Positions 1 through 7,057 of a DNA stretch of 64,000 bases are shown one piece after another. This DNA comes from Singulisphaera sp. GP187 (GTDB lineage: Bacteria; Planctomycetota; Phycisphaerae; Phycisphaerales; SM1A02). The DNA is taken from contig CAMBXO010000006.1 in assembly GCA_945871915.1 (NCBI GenBank), positions 86,560 to 150,559 of the forward strand, given 5' to 3'. The notes below the pieces were generated by a model. That model did no database searches and was not told the origin of the DNA. It worked only from the letters and a program-made list of their open reading frames with translations. The number at the start of each line of letters is the position of its first letter. Within the stretch, counting starts at the first letter, position 1. The position numbers were made by a program, and so were the translations under genes.

Positions 1-650
1 CGTAAATTCTTGCCTTGATGAATGATGTACGCACGGTCACAAATACGCAGTGTTTGCTGCACATTGTGATCCGTCACCAGCACCGCAATTCCGCGGCTTG
101 CCAGTTTGCGAACCTCGGTTTGAAGTTCCTCAACCGTGTGTGGATCGACTGCCGCGAAGGGTTCGTCAAGCAGGATCAGCGAAGGACTGGTGACCAACGC
201 TCGCGCGATTTCCAAACGCCGACGTTCTCCTCCGGAACAGGTGCGAGCCTCTTCCTTGGCTTTGAGTGTGAGGCCAAACTGATCCAGAAGTCCATCGCAG
301 CGACGCCTTTGCTCAGCTCGTGAAAGGTCTGGCAGAGTCTGCAGAATGGCCAGCAAATTGTCTTCGACTGAAAGTCTTTGAAATACGCTTGGCTCTTGGC
401 TGAGGTAGCCCATGCCAGCCTTGGCGTGACGCCACATGGGTAGAGCCGTGACATCGTTCCCATCAAAGTGAACGGATCCGGACTCCGGCGAAATCATGCC
501 GATGGCCATGCGAAAGCTGGTTGTCTTGCCTGCTCCATTGCGGCCCAGAAGCCCAACAATTTCGCCCTTCTCCATTTGGAAACTGACCTTGTCCACAACG
601 TGTCGGCCGTTGTAGGTCTTGACCAGTTTCTTGACTTCCAGCAGTGGCAT
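1..650 (-). CDS. lptB: LPS export ABC transporter ATP-binding protein LptB (3' end outside window)
   Basis: The leftward frame from ATG at 650 stays open to base 1, giving about 216 residues of an ABC ATPase whose C-terminus lies outside the window. Visible motifs are Walker A GRNGAGKTT (residues 36-44), signature CSGGERRR near residue 138, Walker B LILLDEPFAAVDP and the H-loop TDHNV. The GGERRR signature and FAAVDP segment are typical of LptB, the ATPase that powers LPS extraction from the inner membrane by LptFG. The usual Leu of the signature (LSGGE) is Cys here. The neighbourhood agrees: a PagL-like deacylase, an LpxL-like acyltransferase, kdsC and an LptC/LptA-like protein lie within 12 kb. 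A TACCAT hexamer sits 8 bases upstream of the start. A branched-chain amino acid LivF/LivG-type ATPase is the main alternative and is less likely. Confidence 0.9.
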   Translation of the reverse strand, partial: MPLLEVKKLVKTYNGRHVVDKVSFQMEKGEIVGLLGRNGAGKTTSFRMAIGMISPESGSVHFDGNDVTALPMWRHAKAGMGYLSQEPSVFQRLSVEDNLLAILQTLPDLSRAEQRRRCDGLLDQFGLTLKAKEEARTCSGGERRRLEIARALVTSPSLILLDEPFAAVDPHTVEELQTEVRKLASRGIAVLVTDHNVQQTLRICDRAYIIHQGKNL

Positions 651-658
651 GCGCAGCG

Positions 659-664
659 ATGGTA
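659..664 (-). promoter_or_regulatory. Candidate -10 hexamer of lptB
   Basis: On the minus strand the hexamer TACCAT ends 8 bases before the lptB ATG. It fits the TANNNT pattern found in front of many first genes in this window. No Shine-Dalgarno sequence lies between it and the ATG, so the mRNA may be leaderless or nearly so. I see no convincing -35 box. Confidence 0.4.
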
Positions 665-676
665 TCGAGGCGGGGG

Positions 677-682
677 TACTCT
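677..682 (+). promoter_or_regulatory. Candidate -10 hexamer of the PEGA lipoprotein gene
   Basis: TACTCT lies exactly 6 bases before the ATG at 689. The minus-strand lptB hexamer is only 12 bases away, so the 38-base gap would hold two back-to-back start sites. The spacing implies transcription starting at or next to the A of the ATG. Confidence 0.45.
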
Positions 683-688
683 GTCCGC

Positions 689-1186
689 ATGTCTGGACGC
701 GACTTCGGATGGATCGGCTGCATGGCCATGTTGATAGCGACCACAGGCTGCGTTCGTCGCGTCATTGATATCACCAGTGATCCCGCCGGCGCGCGCGTGT
801 GGGTGAACGATCGCGATGCTGGTCGCACACCCTGCTCGATCGAGTTCACACACTATGGGCGCTACGATGTGCGATTGCGACGGGAGGGTTTCGAACCGGT
901 CGCGGGTTGGGGCGATGCCAATGAACCGTTTTGGGATTTTGTGGGGTGCGATCTGATCAGCGAGGTGGTTCCTGCGCAATTGACCAGTCGCGTAAAATGG
1001 CATTTCACAATGATTCCGACCGACATGGATGATGCAGCCTTGGTGCAACGGGCCCGTTCCATGAGAACCGATTTGGACCAACGAACCGCCGAAATGAGCG
1101 AACCGACTCAAGGCGAAGTTCGGGAGTTGGATGAAGCCCCAAGGGATGCCATTCCGGTAGCCCCGACGGTGATTCCGAAAGCCTGA
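689..1186 (+). CDS. PEGA-domain lipoprotein
   Basis: This is a 165-residue protein. The N-terminus is a short lipoprotein signal with lipobox IATTGC, so it is probably a membrane-anchored lipoprotein. Immediately after the cysteine comes a PEGA domain (roughly residues 22-70), recognised by the pattern ITSDPAGARVWVNDRDAG followed by TPC and a GRYDVRLRREGFEP segment. PEGA domains are small beta-sandwich modules found in bacterial surface proteins; the exact ligand is unknown. The C-terminal 90 residues are not recognised. I chose ATG 689 over the earlier ATG at 644 because 644 would overlap the divergent lptB start, and because a TACTCT box sits 6 bases before 689. Confidence 0.8.
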   Translation: MSGRDFGWIGCMAMLIATTGCVRRVIDITSDPAGARVWVNDRDAGRTPCSIEFTHYGRYDVRLRREGFEPVAGWGDANEPFWDFVGCDLISEVVPAQLTSRVKWHFTMIPTDMDDAALVQRARSMRTDLDQRTAEMSEPTQGEVRELDEAPRDAIPVAPTVIPKA

Positions 1187-1333
1187 ACCCACACCTCACC
1201 CGCGGACAGGGCTGGGGAGGGGTTCCCCGGCGGGGCTGGCCGGAAACGGCGTCCGAATTCGGCCTGGAATCCAAGGTGGAAATCAAGCCCACAAAGGTAT
1301 TTGTGAATCTTGAAAGAAGTTGTGGCCAAATCG

Positions 1334-1363
1334 TTGAATTCGGGGCCTGCGGGCGGATACTTT
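1334..1363 (+). promoter_or_regulatory. Predicted sigma70 promoter of a small RNA
   Basis: The -35 box TTGAAT (1334-1339) and -10 box TACTTT (1358-1363) are separated by 18 bases. No reading frame begins just downstream. Instead the predicted start near 1369-1371 is followed by two strong hairpins and a T-run. Confidence 0.5.
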
Positions 1364-1368
1364 CCCAC

Positions 1369-1457
1369 GCCTCAAAGACTTCTTCGCGAGCCCGAAAGGG
1401 CTTGCCAAGTGCCGCCGTCTGTGCGCGTCGGAGCGACCAGACGGCGGTGTTTTTTTT
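1369..1457 (+). ncRNA. Candidate small RNA, about 89 nt
   Basis: The interval has its own promoter-like sequence, two compact hairpins and an intrinsic terminator, but no coding frame I would accept. The first hairpin is an 8-bp stem (1386-1393 with 1398-1405, one G-U pair) closed by a GAAA tetraloop. The second is the terminator hairpin. It does not look like 6S, SRP, tmRNA or RNase P RNA. The pagL-like gene downstream has its own -10 candidate beyond the T-run, so I favour a separate small RNA over a simple attenuator. A structured 3' tail of the PEGA gene transcript is the alternative. Confidence 0.45.
1412..1457 (+). terminator. Rho-independent terminator
   Basis: A perfect 10-bp stem, CCGCCGTCTG (1412-1421) with CAGACGGCGG (1438-1447), is capped by an inner 4-bp stem (1427-1430 with 1434-1437) with a GAG loop. 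The stem is followed by TG and a run of eight T (1450-1457). This is the clearest intrinsic terminator in the window and points rightward. Confidence 0.85.
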
Positions 1458-1483
1458 GAAACGAACGCGGACACCGACATGGT

Positions 1484-1489
1484 TACGAT
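1484..1489 (+). promoter_or_regulatory. Candidate -10 hexamer of the PagL-like gene
   Basis: TACGAT ends 7 bases before ATG 1497. It lies inside the reading frame if translation began at ATG 1479, which is one reason for preferring 1497. There is no clear -35 box. Confidence 0.35.
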
Positions 1490-1496
1490 CACTGGT

Positions 1497-2156
1497 ATGC
1501 ACAGTCTCTCGTTGGTGGCGCTGATATCAAGTATGCATTGCAGCACTGCGGGAGAATGCACAGCGCCGGTTGTTGAGGCTCTTTGTGTGCAAGGCCCCAC
1601 GCTTGCACTTTCAAACGAGCGATTGACCAGTTCGCTTCAAACGCCAAACGAATCGGCGCCTGAGAAAAACAAGGTGGCACATCAGACTCGCTTCGGTGCG
1701 AAAGATTCGTGGCGATGGCAGATCACAGGATCATGGATGAATGATTTTGATTCCGCCAATCAATTGGAAGCGGAGTGGAGCGCGAGTTGGTTCTTTATGG
1801 AAAATGTGAGCATGGATTTTGGTGTGAGTGGAGATGCGATTCTGCAACCCGGTCTTGATGCGGGCGGCGGTGGAGCGTCCCTTATGTTTCGCTGGCACTT
1901 TCTTGCGAGAGAAAGTTGGAGTGTGTATGCCGATGCCGGGTGCGGGTTGCTCTTCACCAATGAACCCGTACCGAGTGATGGTGGCAAAGTGAATTTCACC
2001 CCTCGGGTTGGTGTTGGTGGTACCTACGCCATCCATGCCTCGATGCGTTTGATGGGGGGCGTTCGCTGGTATCACATCTCCAATGCCAACACCAGTGAAT
2101 CGAATCCGTCACGAGATTCGATTCAGTTGTATGGCGGCATTTCGCTGCCATTCTGA
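1497..2156 (+). CDS. Lipid A 3-O-deacylase-like outer membrane protein (PagL/acyloxyacyl hydrolase family)
   Basis: This is a 219-residue protein with an N-terminal signal peptide ending near STA-GE. Its C-terminal half alternates aromatic and small residues like an outer-membrane beta-barrel and ends in Phe (GGISLPF). The decisive motif is WYHISNANTSE: His193 and Ser195 followed by Asn match the HxSN catalytic motif of PagL, which removes the 3-O acyl chain of lipid A in the outer membrane. Glu201 and Asp207 are candidates for the acidic third catalytic residue. A second in-frame ATG at 1479 exists; 1497 was chosen for the better signal peptide start and the TACGAT box. LPS genes close by support a role in lipid A remodelling. 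Confidence 0.8.
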   Translation: MHSLSLVALISSMHCSTAGECTAPVVEALCVQGPTLALSNERLTSSLQTPNESAPEKNKVAHQTRFGAKDSWRWQITGSWMNDFDSANQLEAEWSASWFFMENVSMDFGVSGDAILQPGLDAGGGGASLMFRWHFLARESWSVYADAGCGLLFTNEPVPSDGGKVNFTPRVGVGGTYAIHASMRLMGGVRWYHISNANTSESNPSRDSIQLYGGISLPF

Positions 2157-2281
2157 TTTTTCCTCCTGAAGCGGAGCAGGGATTGCCGAAGGTAGACTGA
2201 GAGGCCGTATTGGCGGTCCTATAAAGTTTTTGCAGTGTTGCAAGACTTGCGATTGGGGCGGAGACCCCGGAGAATGAACCC

Positions 2282-2638
2282 ATGGATGGAACCCGAGCTC
2301 GGTTGACTGGCGATTCGCTGGTCGCAACCGAACCAAAACAATTCGAGATTTCTGAGTGCCCGTCGTTGCGGCTTGCAGGAACGCTGGCTTACGAAGGCAT
2401 CGATCCAATTGACGAACGGCTTGGCGCGTTACGAGACGCGTGCTGCTTGCTGACAAGGTTGAAGATGGAGGCCGCTGCTTTAGCGGTTCGAAGCCAGCAG
2501 GGGCGAGGCGATGCCATGACCGTGGTCAGTGGTCAAAGCGGGCTGGACAGAGCCGTCGACCAATTGGAGGGGCTGATTCGTTCGCTCGACGAGGCTGTCT
2601 TACGGGATGTTGAGCAGAACGCCGGGGTTCCTTCTTGA
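2282..2638 (+). CDS. Hypothetical protein, 118 aa
   Basis: I do not recognise a family. The protein is soluble, with no signal or membrane segment. The C-terminal half (about residues 40-110) looks helical, with heptad-like spacing around RLKMEAAALAVRS and VDQLEGLIRSLDEAVLRDV. A GGAG Shine-Dalgarno-like sequence precedes the ATG. Its stop overlaps a TTG start of the next gene (TTGA at 2635-2638), so the two are probably translated together. The upstream 125 bases (2157-2281) contain no convincing terminator. Confidence 0.6.
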   Translation: MDGTRARLTGDSLVATEPKQFEISECPSLRLAGTLAYEGIDPIDERLGALRDACCLLTRLKMEAAALAVRSQQGRGDAMTVVSGQSGLDRAVDQLEGLIRSLDEAVLRDVEQNAGVPS

Positions 2639-3015
2639 CCCACGCACCTGAGTCGGCCGAGGTTGTTCACGAAGTGGTTCGAGTGCTGGCGAAGGATGCA
2701 AGTGCGTTTCAGGCGGCTCTGCATGCCGCTCGCGATTTTCGGGGGGATGTCACCCTGGAATTACATGACGGCACGCAGGTGGAGGGGTTTGTGTATGACC
2801 ATTCAAGTAGCGGCATAAATTCTGAAAGACGGATCCGGATGCTTCCAAAGGATGGAAGTGCCCGCCTCACCATTTCAGAGGATCGAATTCAAGCGATTGC
2901 GTTTACGGGGAAAGATGCGGCGGCTGGCAAGTCGTTTGAGAATTGGGTGCGCCGCTACGCCGAGAAACGCTTGGCCGGTGAGAAGGCGTGCATCGAGAGC
3001 GAACCACTCGACTGA
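2635..3015 (+). CDS. Hypothetical protein, 126 aa
   Basis: The start is TTG at 2635 in a TTGA overlap with the upstream gene. The middle (about residues 40-90) has alternating short beta-strands, including GDVTLELHDGTQVEGFVYD, then RIRMLPKDG and a strand ending IQAIAFTG. This pattern resembles a small SH3/Sm-like barrel, which is only an inference. The C-terminus (FENWVRRYAEKRLAGE) is a charged helix. No enzyme motif is visible. It probably works with the 118-residue protein encoded just upstream. Confidence 0.6.
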   Translation: MTHAPESAEVVHEVVRVLAKDASAFQAALHAARDFRGDVTLELHDGTQVEGFVYDHSSSGINSERRIRMLPKDGSARLTISEDRIQAIAFTGKDAAAGKSFENWVRRYAEKRLAGEKACIESEPLD

Positions 3016-3030
3016 CGCGGGTTGGGGAAC

Positions 3031-3345
3031 TCACGGGGAAAATTCACGGCCCGAATTCGGATCCAAGATTTTCCAGTGAAGGTCACGCGCGATGCGCATG
3101 ATCACCGTCCAACCAATGTCTTCGTCGCTGATGGTGAGCATCATTTGCATGATGGGGTCTTGATTTGGGGCCAAATGCAGTTCAATGCCTGGGCCAAAGA
3201 GAACATCGCATCCTGCGGCTTCCGCCGTTGTATTTCGAATGGCCAGGGCCGACTCCAGTTCACCCCGGCTGCCAAGCGTGGCCAGCGCCCCATCGGATGA
3301 GGTGTTGCGAGAGAGCACAACGAATTGCCTGCTTTGGGTGGCCAT
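3031..3345 (-). CDS. Hypothetical protein, 104 aa
   Basis: This small soluble protein has no signal peptide and no recognised family. It starts with ATG at 3345, preceded at exactly 6 bases by TACTCT, the same hexamer and spacing as the PEGA gene at 689. The composition (LFGPGIELHLAPNQDPIMQM, then DEDIGWTVIMRIARDLHW) looks like a real folded alpha/beta protein. It lies tail to tail with the preceding gene (15-base gap) and downstream of the acyltransferase gene on the same strand. Confidence 0.6.
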   Translation of the reverse strand: MATQSRQFVVLSRNTSSDGALATLGSRGELESALAIRNTTAEAAGCDVLFGPGIELHLAPNQDPIMQMMLTISDEDIGWTVIMRIARDLHWKILDPNSGREFSP

Positions 3346-3351
3346 TGTTCG

Positions 3352-3357
3352 AGAGTA
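3352..3357 (-). promoter_or_regulatory. Candidate -10 hexamer, leaderless type
   Basis: On the minus strand TACTCT is followed by six bases (CGAACA) and then the ATG at 3345. No Shine-Dalgarno site fits between them. This is one of the exact 6-base-gap examples. Confidence 0.45.
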
Positions 3358-3390
3358 GCGGGGGGAGTTGGTCGTTGCCTGTTCAGTCGT

Positions 3391-4464
3391 TTAGGGAAGC
3401 TCACACGCAGCAGACTTGGCCGCGATCTCATCCACCTGCTGCTCATCCAGCCACGGCAGTTCGAGCAACTTGTGGCGGATGCGCTGCGGCATGGGCTTCC
3501 CTTCTCGTTCCCATCGGGGACGACTTTTCCAGCGGCGATGAATCCACAAATACTGATCGGGCGCCAAGCGAACCGCAGACTCGATGGCGCGATTGAATCG
3601 AGCGGTGATATAAAAAAGCGGGTCGGGAGCGAGGTCATATTCCTCGGGCTCAATGTGGTCAACGATCTGGAGTTTGTACCGCATGGTCTGCTCCTGCCGA
3701 ATGGCCGTGCCCACAATGACGGGTAATCGATATCGCAGGGCGAGCAAGCCGATGCTTTTGTAAGTGCTTGCCAATCGACCAAAGAACGGAACAAACATTC
3801 CATCATCGCCAGCATTCTGATCGGCAATAAAGGCCACTCGGCCTCCGGACTCAATGACCCGTTGAACTTCGGTGGTGGCACCCCATTTCACCAGCACCTC
3901 CAGACCTCGCCGCTGGCGAATACCCAGAAGCCAGTCATTGAGATATGGATTATCAAGTGGCCGGGCTAAAGCGCTCAGCTGAAAGCCAAGCATGCTGAGG
4001 GCTAGGCCCAAAAACTCCCAATTCCCTGAATGCCCCGTCACCAAGATGGCCGGTCGCTCCTGAAGCAGCGTGGTCATCGTCGCGTGCATGGGGTGAAACT
4101 CCATGGAGTGGCCCCAGCTGTGCTGATTGAGCACCTGTGGAATGGAAATGCTGTCCACCATGAACACTTGAAACATGTGCTTTAACCCAGCCAAGGCTCG
4201 TTTGCGAGCGTCGTGTTCTGAGAGTTCTGGGTACGCCCACTGCACATGGCGTGTGGCTCGATCCATTCTTCGAGGGCAGAAATACGAAAAGATTTCTGCC
4301 AATGCCGCGGCGGTCTGCAGATTTTGTTTGGCAGGAAACAGGTGCAACAACGATGCCGTTGCACGCAAAGCCGCATAGGGAATCCACTGCTGCAGGTGCT
4401 GAGAAGCGGCGGACACGCTGTGGTTCAGTCGGTCATGCCCGTAAGGGACTGAAAGCGATTCCAA
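3391..4464 (-). CDS. Lipid A biosynthesis acyltransferase (LpxL/HtrB-like lysophospholipid acyltransferase family)
   Basis: This 357-residue protein carries the HX4(D/E) acyltransferase motif as HSGNWE (around residues 144-149), followed by substrate-pocket signatures: ALARPLDNPYLNDW, FIADQNAGDDGMFVPFFG and the C-terminal LWIHRRWKSRP. These are characteristic of the family that transfers acyl chains to Kdo-lipid IVA at the inner membrane. A hydrophobic helix near residue 30 may anchor it. The ATG at 4464 overlaps the upstream gene by 40 bases; a GTG at 4416, just after the upstream stop, is an alternative start. It is probably co-transcribed with the coiled-coil membrane protein upstream. The exact acyl position cannot be read from sequence. 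Confidence 0.85.
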   Translation of the reverse strand: MESLSVPYGHDRLNHSVSAASQHLQQWIPYAALRATASLLHLFPAKQNLQTAAALAEIFSYFCPRRMDRATRHVQWAYPELSEHDARKRALAGLKHMFQVFMVDSISIPQVLNQHSWGHSMEFHPMHATMTTLLQERPAILVTGHSGNWEFLGLALSMLGFQLSALARPLDNPYLNDWLLGIRQRRGLEVLVKWGATTEVQRVIESGGRVAFIADQNAGDDGMFVPFFGRLASTYKSIGLLALRYRLPVIVGTAIRQEQTMRYKLQIVDHIEPEEYDLAPDPLFYITARFNRAIESAVRLAPDQYLWIHRRWKSRPRWEREGKPMPQRIRHKLLELPWLDEQQVDEIAAKSAACELP

Positions 4465-5792
4465 TTGAGAACAGGAATCTTTGCAGCCGTGGCTTCTGCG
4501 AGAATTTTCTCGTAGAGATCACATGCAGCATTGGTCTCTTGAAATGCAGCCACTTCCGCCTCGGGTGCGTTGGGTTGAAGCGCCATGGGGCGACGCGGAG
4601 GAGTGCCAAGCACAATGAAATCAAGATCACCGGTGATGCGATCTTGATCGGAAAGAACTCCACCCCATTGGGCAATGCGATTGCGAAGGGCGTCCGTTTC
4701 GCCTTGCGTTGATCGGTTGTCGGTGTCTAAATCAAATTTCCCGTGCACCAGAAATCGGTATCGATGATTTGGGCTGTAGACCGCATTGGCAATGATGTTG
4801 CCTCGCAGCACCGGCTGGCCCGGTGTTGAGCGAATGATCCGTGCCGTACTGGTGTCGTCGCCCGCCTTCATGATCTGAATGCTGGCCTTCCCTCGCATGT
4901 GGTTTTGATCGGCACTGGCGATTTGTTCTGCGCTGTCAAACACCTCAAAGGTCATGCCGGGTCGGACGCGTTGCTTATTGCCGATGTCGAGAAAAACCAA
5001 CGCATCGGAGCCGCCCGACTCAAGCACTTTGCCGTCCACCAGCAGGGCCGGGTTTTCTCCTGGCGCTTCGAATTGGGAAAGTTTTTTCTGTGCCTCACCT
5101 AAAGCCGTCTGCAGTGTGGAGGTCGAATCCTTCAAGGACTGAATCTCAGCGCCGGCTTCATTCTTCACTTTGGAAAGGTGTTCATCCAAGTTGCTCTTGG
5201 CCTCCTCCATCGTCTTGCGAACGCTGGCGGAGTCATCTCGGTAGGCGGTCGTTGCCTGTTCAAGCTGGCTGAGTTTTTCCTGTGCCTGCGCTAAGAGTTC
5301 GCCACTCTTGCCATCTTGTGCCGCACGCTCTTCGGCCGCTGCAAATGCGGCTTTTAAATCATCAATGCGCTTGGCGAGTTCATCAATCTTGGTTTGGGTG
5401 TCATTGGTGCGACGCAACTTCAGTTCGGCATTCAGGGTCGATCCATCGGTGACTTGCAATTCTTTGAGGATCCCAAGGAGTTCCTTCTCCTCAAACATGG
5501 GTTGTTGCGTTCCAGTGATCTGCCCGTTCATGGCGGCATTAAGTTGAATCATGTATGGAACAAGCGGCTGGCCTGCTGCCGACGCGGCCTTGCGAAGTGA
5601 CTTGGCTTCGTCGCTCTCAAGGTCTGCATTGGATGCAATGGATGCAAGTCGCTCGTTCAGTGCATCGAGTTGCTTTTTAGAAGTCTGTTGTGCGGAATAC
5701 TGCCACACCGCAAGGACCAGAAGTCCAACGGTTGCAATGACAAAGGTGACGAGCGTGACGAGAATGCCGGTACCGGCAGAGCGCGTGGCCAT
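4425..5792 (-). CDS. Membrane-anchored coiled-coil protein with possible C-terminal BRCT-like domain
   Basis: This 455-residue protein has one N-terminal transmembrane helix (about residues 9-30). A long charged coiled coil follows (about 35-245, with runs such as KIDELAKRIDDLKAAF and EAKSNLDEHLSKVKNEAG). A globular C-terminal part includes DALVFLDIGNKQRVRPGMTF (about 265-285). A region near 350-400 (HGKFDLDTDN, RIAQWGGVLSD, DLDFIVLG) resembles the strand-helix-GG pattern of BRCT domains. The topology suggests an inner-membrane anchor with a soluble rod and head. I do not recognise a named family. An 18-base palindrome lies just upstream of the start. Confidence 0.7.
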   Translation of the reverse strand: MATRSAGTGILVTLVTFVIATVGLLVLAVWQYSAQQTSKKQLDALNERLASIASNADLESDEAKSLRKAASAAGQPLVPYMIQLNAAMNGQITGTQQPMFEEKELLGILKELQVTDGSTLNAELKLRRTNDTQTKIDELAKRIDDLKAAFAAAEERAAQDGKSGELLAQAQEKLSQLEQATTAYRDDSASVRKTMEEAKSNLDEHLSKVKNEAGAEIQSLKDSTSTLQTALGEAQKKLSQFEAPGENPALLVDGKVLESGGSDALVFLDIGNKQRVRPGMTFEVFDSAEQIASADQNHMRGKASIQIMKAGDDTSTARIIRSTPGQPVLRGNIIANAVYSPNHRYRFLVHGKFDLDTDNRSTQGETDALRNRIAQWGGVLSDQDRITGDLDFIVLGTPPRRPMALQPNAPEAEVAAFQETNAACDLYEKILAEATAAKIPVLNWNRFQSLTGMTD

Positions 5793-5809
5793 TCGAGGGG
5801 GGTCTCCAG

Positions 5810-5827
5810 CGGGCTATCCATAGCCCG
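5810..5827. promoter_or_regulatory. 18-bp palindrome between divergent genes
   Basis: CGGGCTAT-CC-ATAGCCCG has perfect 8-bp arms (5810-5817 and 5820-5827). It sits 17 bases upstream of the coiled-coil protein start and about 60 bases upstream of the rpsT promoter. A two-base centre suits a protein-binding operator better than an RNA hairpin. Chance occurrence is possible. Confidence 0.35.
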
Positions 5828-5888
5828 TACGGCAGTTTCGGCCCTGCGGCCGCCCCCGTCAAGGTGTGTCACCTATGAATTCATGGAC

Positions 5889-5917
5889 TTGCCACAGAAG
5901 GGAAGAACGGGCATACT
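5889..5917 (+). promoter_or_regulatory. Predicted sigma70 promoter of rpsT
   Basis: TTGCCA (5889-5894) and CATACT (5912-5917) are separated by exactly 17 bases. Transcription from here gives a short leader carrying GGAGAG ahead of the GTG start, so unlike many genes nearby rpsT seems to use a conventional Shine-Dalgarno leader. Confidence 0.55.
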
Positions 5918-5939
5918 CCTCGACCCTTCGGAGAGAAAC

Positions 5940-6269
5940 GTGCCAAATACCAAGAGTGCAGCCAAAAGAGTTCGACAGTCCAAGCAACGCAACGCCATGA
6001 ACAACTGGCGGAAGCGCCGAATGAAGGATGCCATGAAAGGTTTCCTTGCAGTCGTGGAATCCGGTGATGCCGCAGCGGCTGAAAAGGCTCTGCGTCAAGC
6101 CGTTTCTGCGGTTGATCGAACGGCGAGTAAAAGCACGATGCATCCCAATACCGCGGCCCGACGAAAGAGTTTGATGGCGCGGCGACTCAAGGCGATGCAA
6201 GCGGGTGGCGGCGTTGCCACCGCAACAGCGACCGGCAAGACGAAGCCCTCTCGCGCCAAGACTTCGTGA
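5940..6269 (+). CDS. rpsT: 30S ribosomal protein S20
   Basis: This 109-residue, very basic protein begins PNTKSAAKRVRQSKQRNAMN after a GTG start, which is diagnostic of S20, a primary 16S rRNA-binding protein of the small subunit. The NWRKRRMKD and TMHPNTAARRKSLMARRLKA segments match the two-helix bundle. The Ala/Thr/Lys-rich tail (about residues 90-109) is a little longer than in most S20 proteins. GTG 5940 was chosen over upstream in-frame starts because it gives the conserved N-terminus and follows a GGAGAG ribosome-binding site. The stop overlaps the GTG of the next gene (GTGA). Confidence 0.95.
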   Translation: MPNTKSAAKRVRQSKQRNAMNNWRKRRMKDAMKGFLAVVESGDAAAAEKALRQAVSAVDRTASKSTMHPNTAARRKSLMARRLKAMQAGGGVATATATGKTKPSRAKTS

Positions 6270-7057
6270 GCCGCCCGGTTCATCGAGAACAATCCACATT
6301 GAAATCCCGCCGCGTGGGTTACGCGGAGGCCTCGCGACAGCCGCTGGCCATTTTATGTTTTCTGGCACCCTTGCTTCTGTTGTATGAGGTGGGATTGTTG
6401 GTGTGGCTGCGACGCGGAGATGGAACGCTGACAAACAAAGCGCACGGCGGGCTTGTTGATTTCTTCCGGCTCTTTGGAGTTCGAGCCGAAGATCTTGGGC
6501 TGCCGCTGCTGGCACTTCCGGCGGCAGGCGTGGTCTTGACGCTGTTGGTGTGGCAATTGATTGGCCGCTTCTCATGGAAAGTGGAATGGAGAACCATTGG
6601 TGGGATGGGAATGGAATCCATTGCGTGGGCCGCGCCATTGCTGCCGGTTGGCGTGCTGATGGGTCGCCTGGCTCAAGGTATGTGGGCGCAGTCCGTCGAT
6701 GAACCGATTCGAGCTCTGGATGCGCTCTCTCGCGCCACCATGGCGGCAGGCGCCGGCGTGTATGAAGAACTTGTTTTTCGCATGGCCATCATGGGCGGAT
6801 TGCACATGCTCCTTCACGATGTCGGTGGTTGGAAGGGTGCAGGCTCGTGGGTGACCACGGTCATCGTGAGTGCCGTTCTTTTTGCGGTGTATCACCCATT
6901 GCGAGGGATGGATGGCAGTTATGACTGGTGGAGATTTTCGTTTCTCATCGTTGGCGGTCTCTGGTTTGGAACGCTCTACCACTGGCGAGGATTTGGCATC
7001 GCCGCCGGTACGCACGCTGCCTACGACTTCACGGCACTGCTGTTGTGGCGGAGTTGA
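6266..7057 (+). CDS. CPBP-family intramembrane metalloprotease
   Basis: This 263-residue polytopic membrane protein has the three CPBP/Abi signatures: EELVFR (Glu167, Glu168, Arg172), a second helix ending VLFAVYH, and the last helix AAGTHAAYDF. In this family the paired Glu and the two His sites bind the catalytic metal inside the membrane, related to CAAX prenyl protease Rce1. The substrate is unknown. GTG 6266 overlaps the rpsT stop. The 3' end overlaps the convergent MgtE-like gene by 29 bases, so neither gene can have a separate terminator there. Confidence 0.85.
   Translation: MSRPVHREQSTLKSRRVGYAEASRQPLAILCFLAPLLLLYEVGLLVWLRRGDGTLTNKAHGGLVDFFRLFGVRAEDLGLPLLALPAAGVVLTLLVWQLIGRFSWKVEWRTIGGMGMESIAWAAPLLPVGVLMGRLAQGMWAQSVDEPIRALDALSRATMAAGAGVYEELVFRMAIMGGLHMLLHDVGGWKGAGSWVTTVIVSAVLFAVYHPLRGMDGSYDWWRFSFLIVGGLWFGTLYHWRGFGIAAGTHAAYDFTALLLWRS

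Noticed and set aside
1187..1410. Known housekeeping RNA (6S, tmRNA, SRP RNA or RNase P RNA) in the gap after the PEGA gene
   Set aside because: None of the conserved cores of these RNAs is visible. Only the 3' part, which has a promoter and terminator, is kept as a candidate small RNA.
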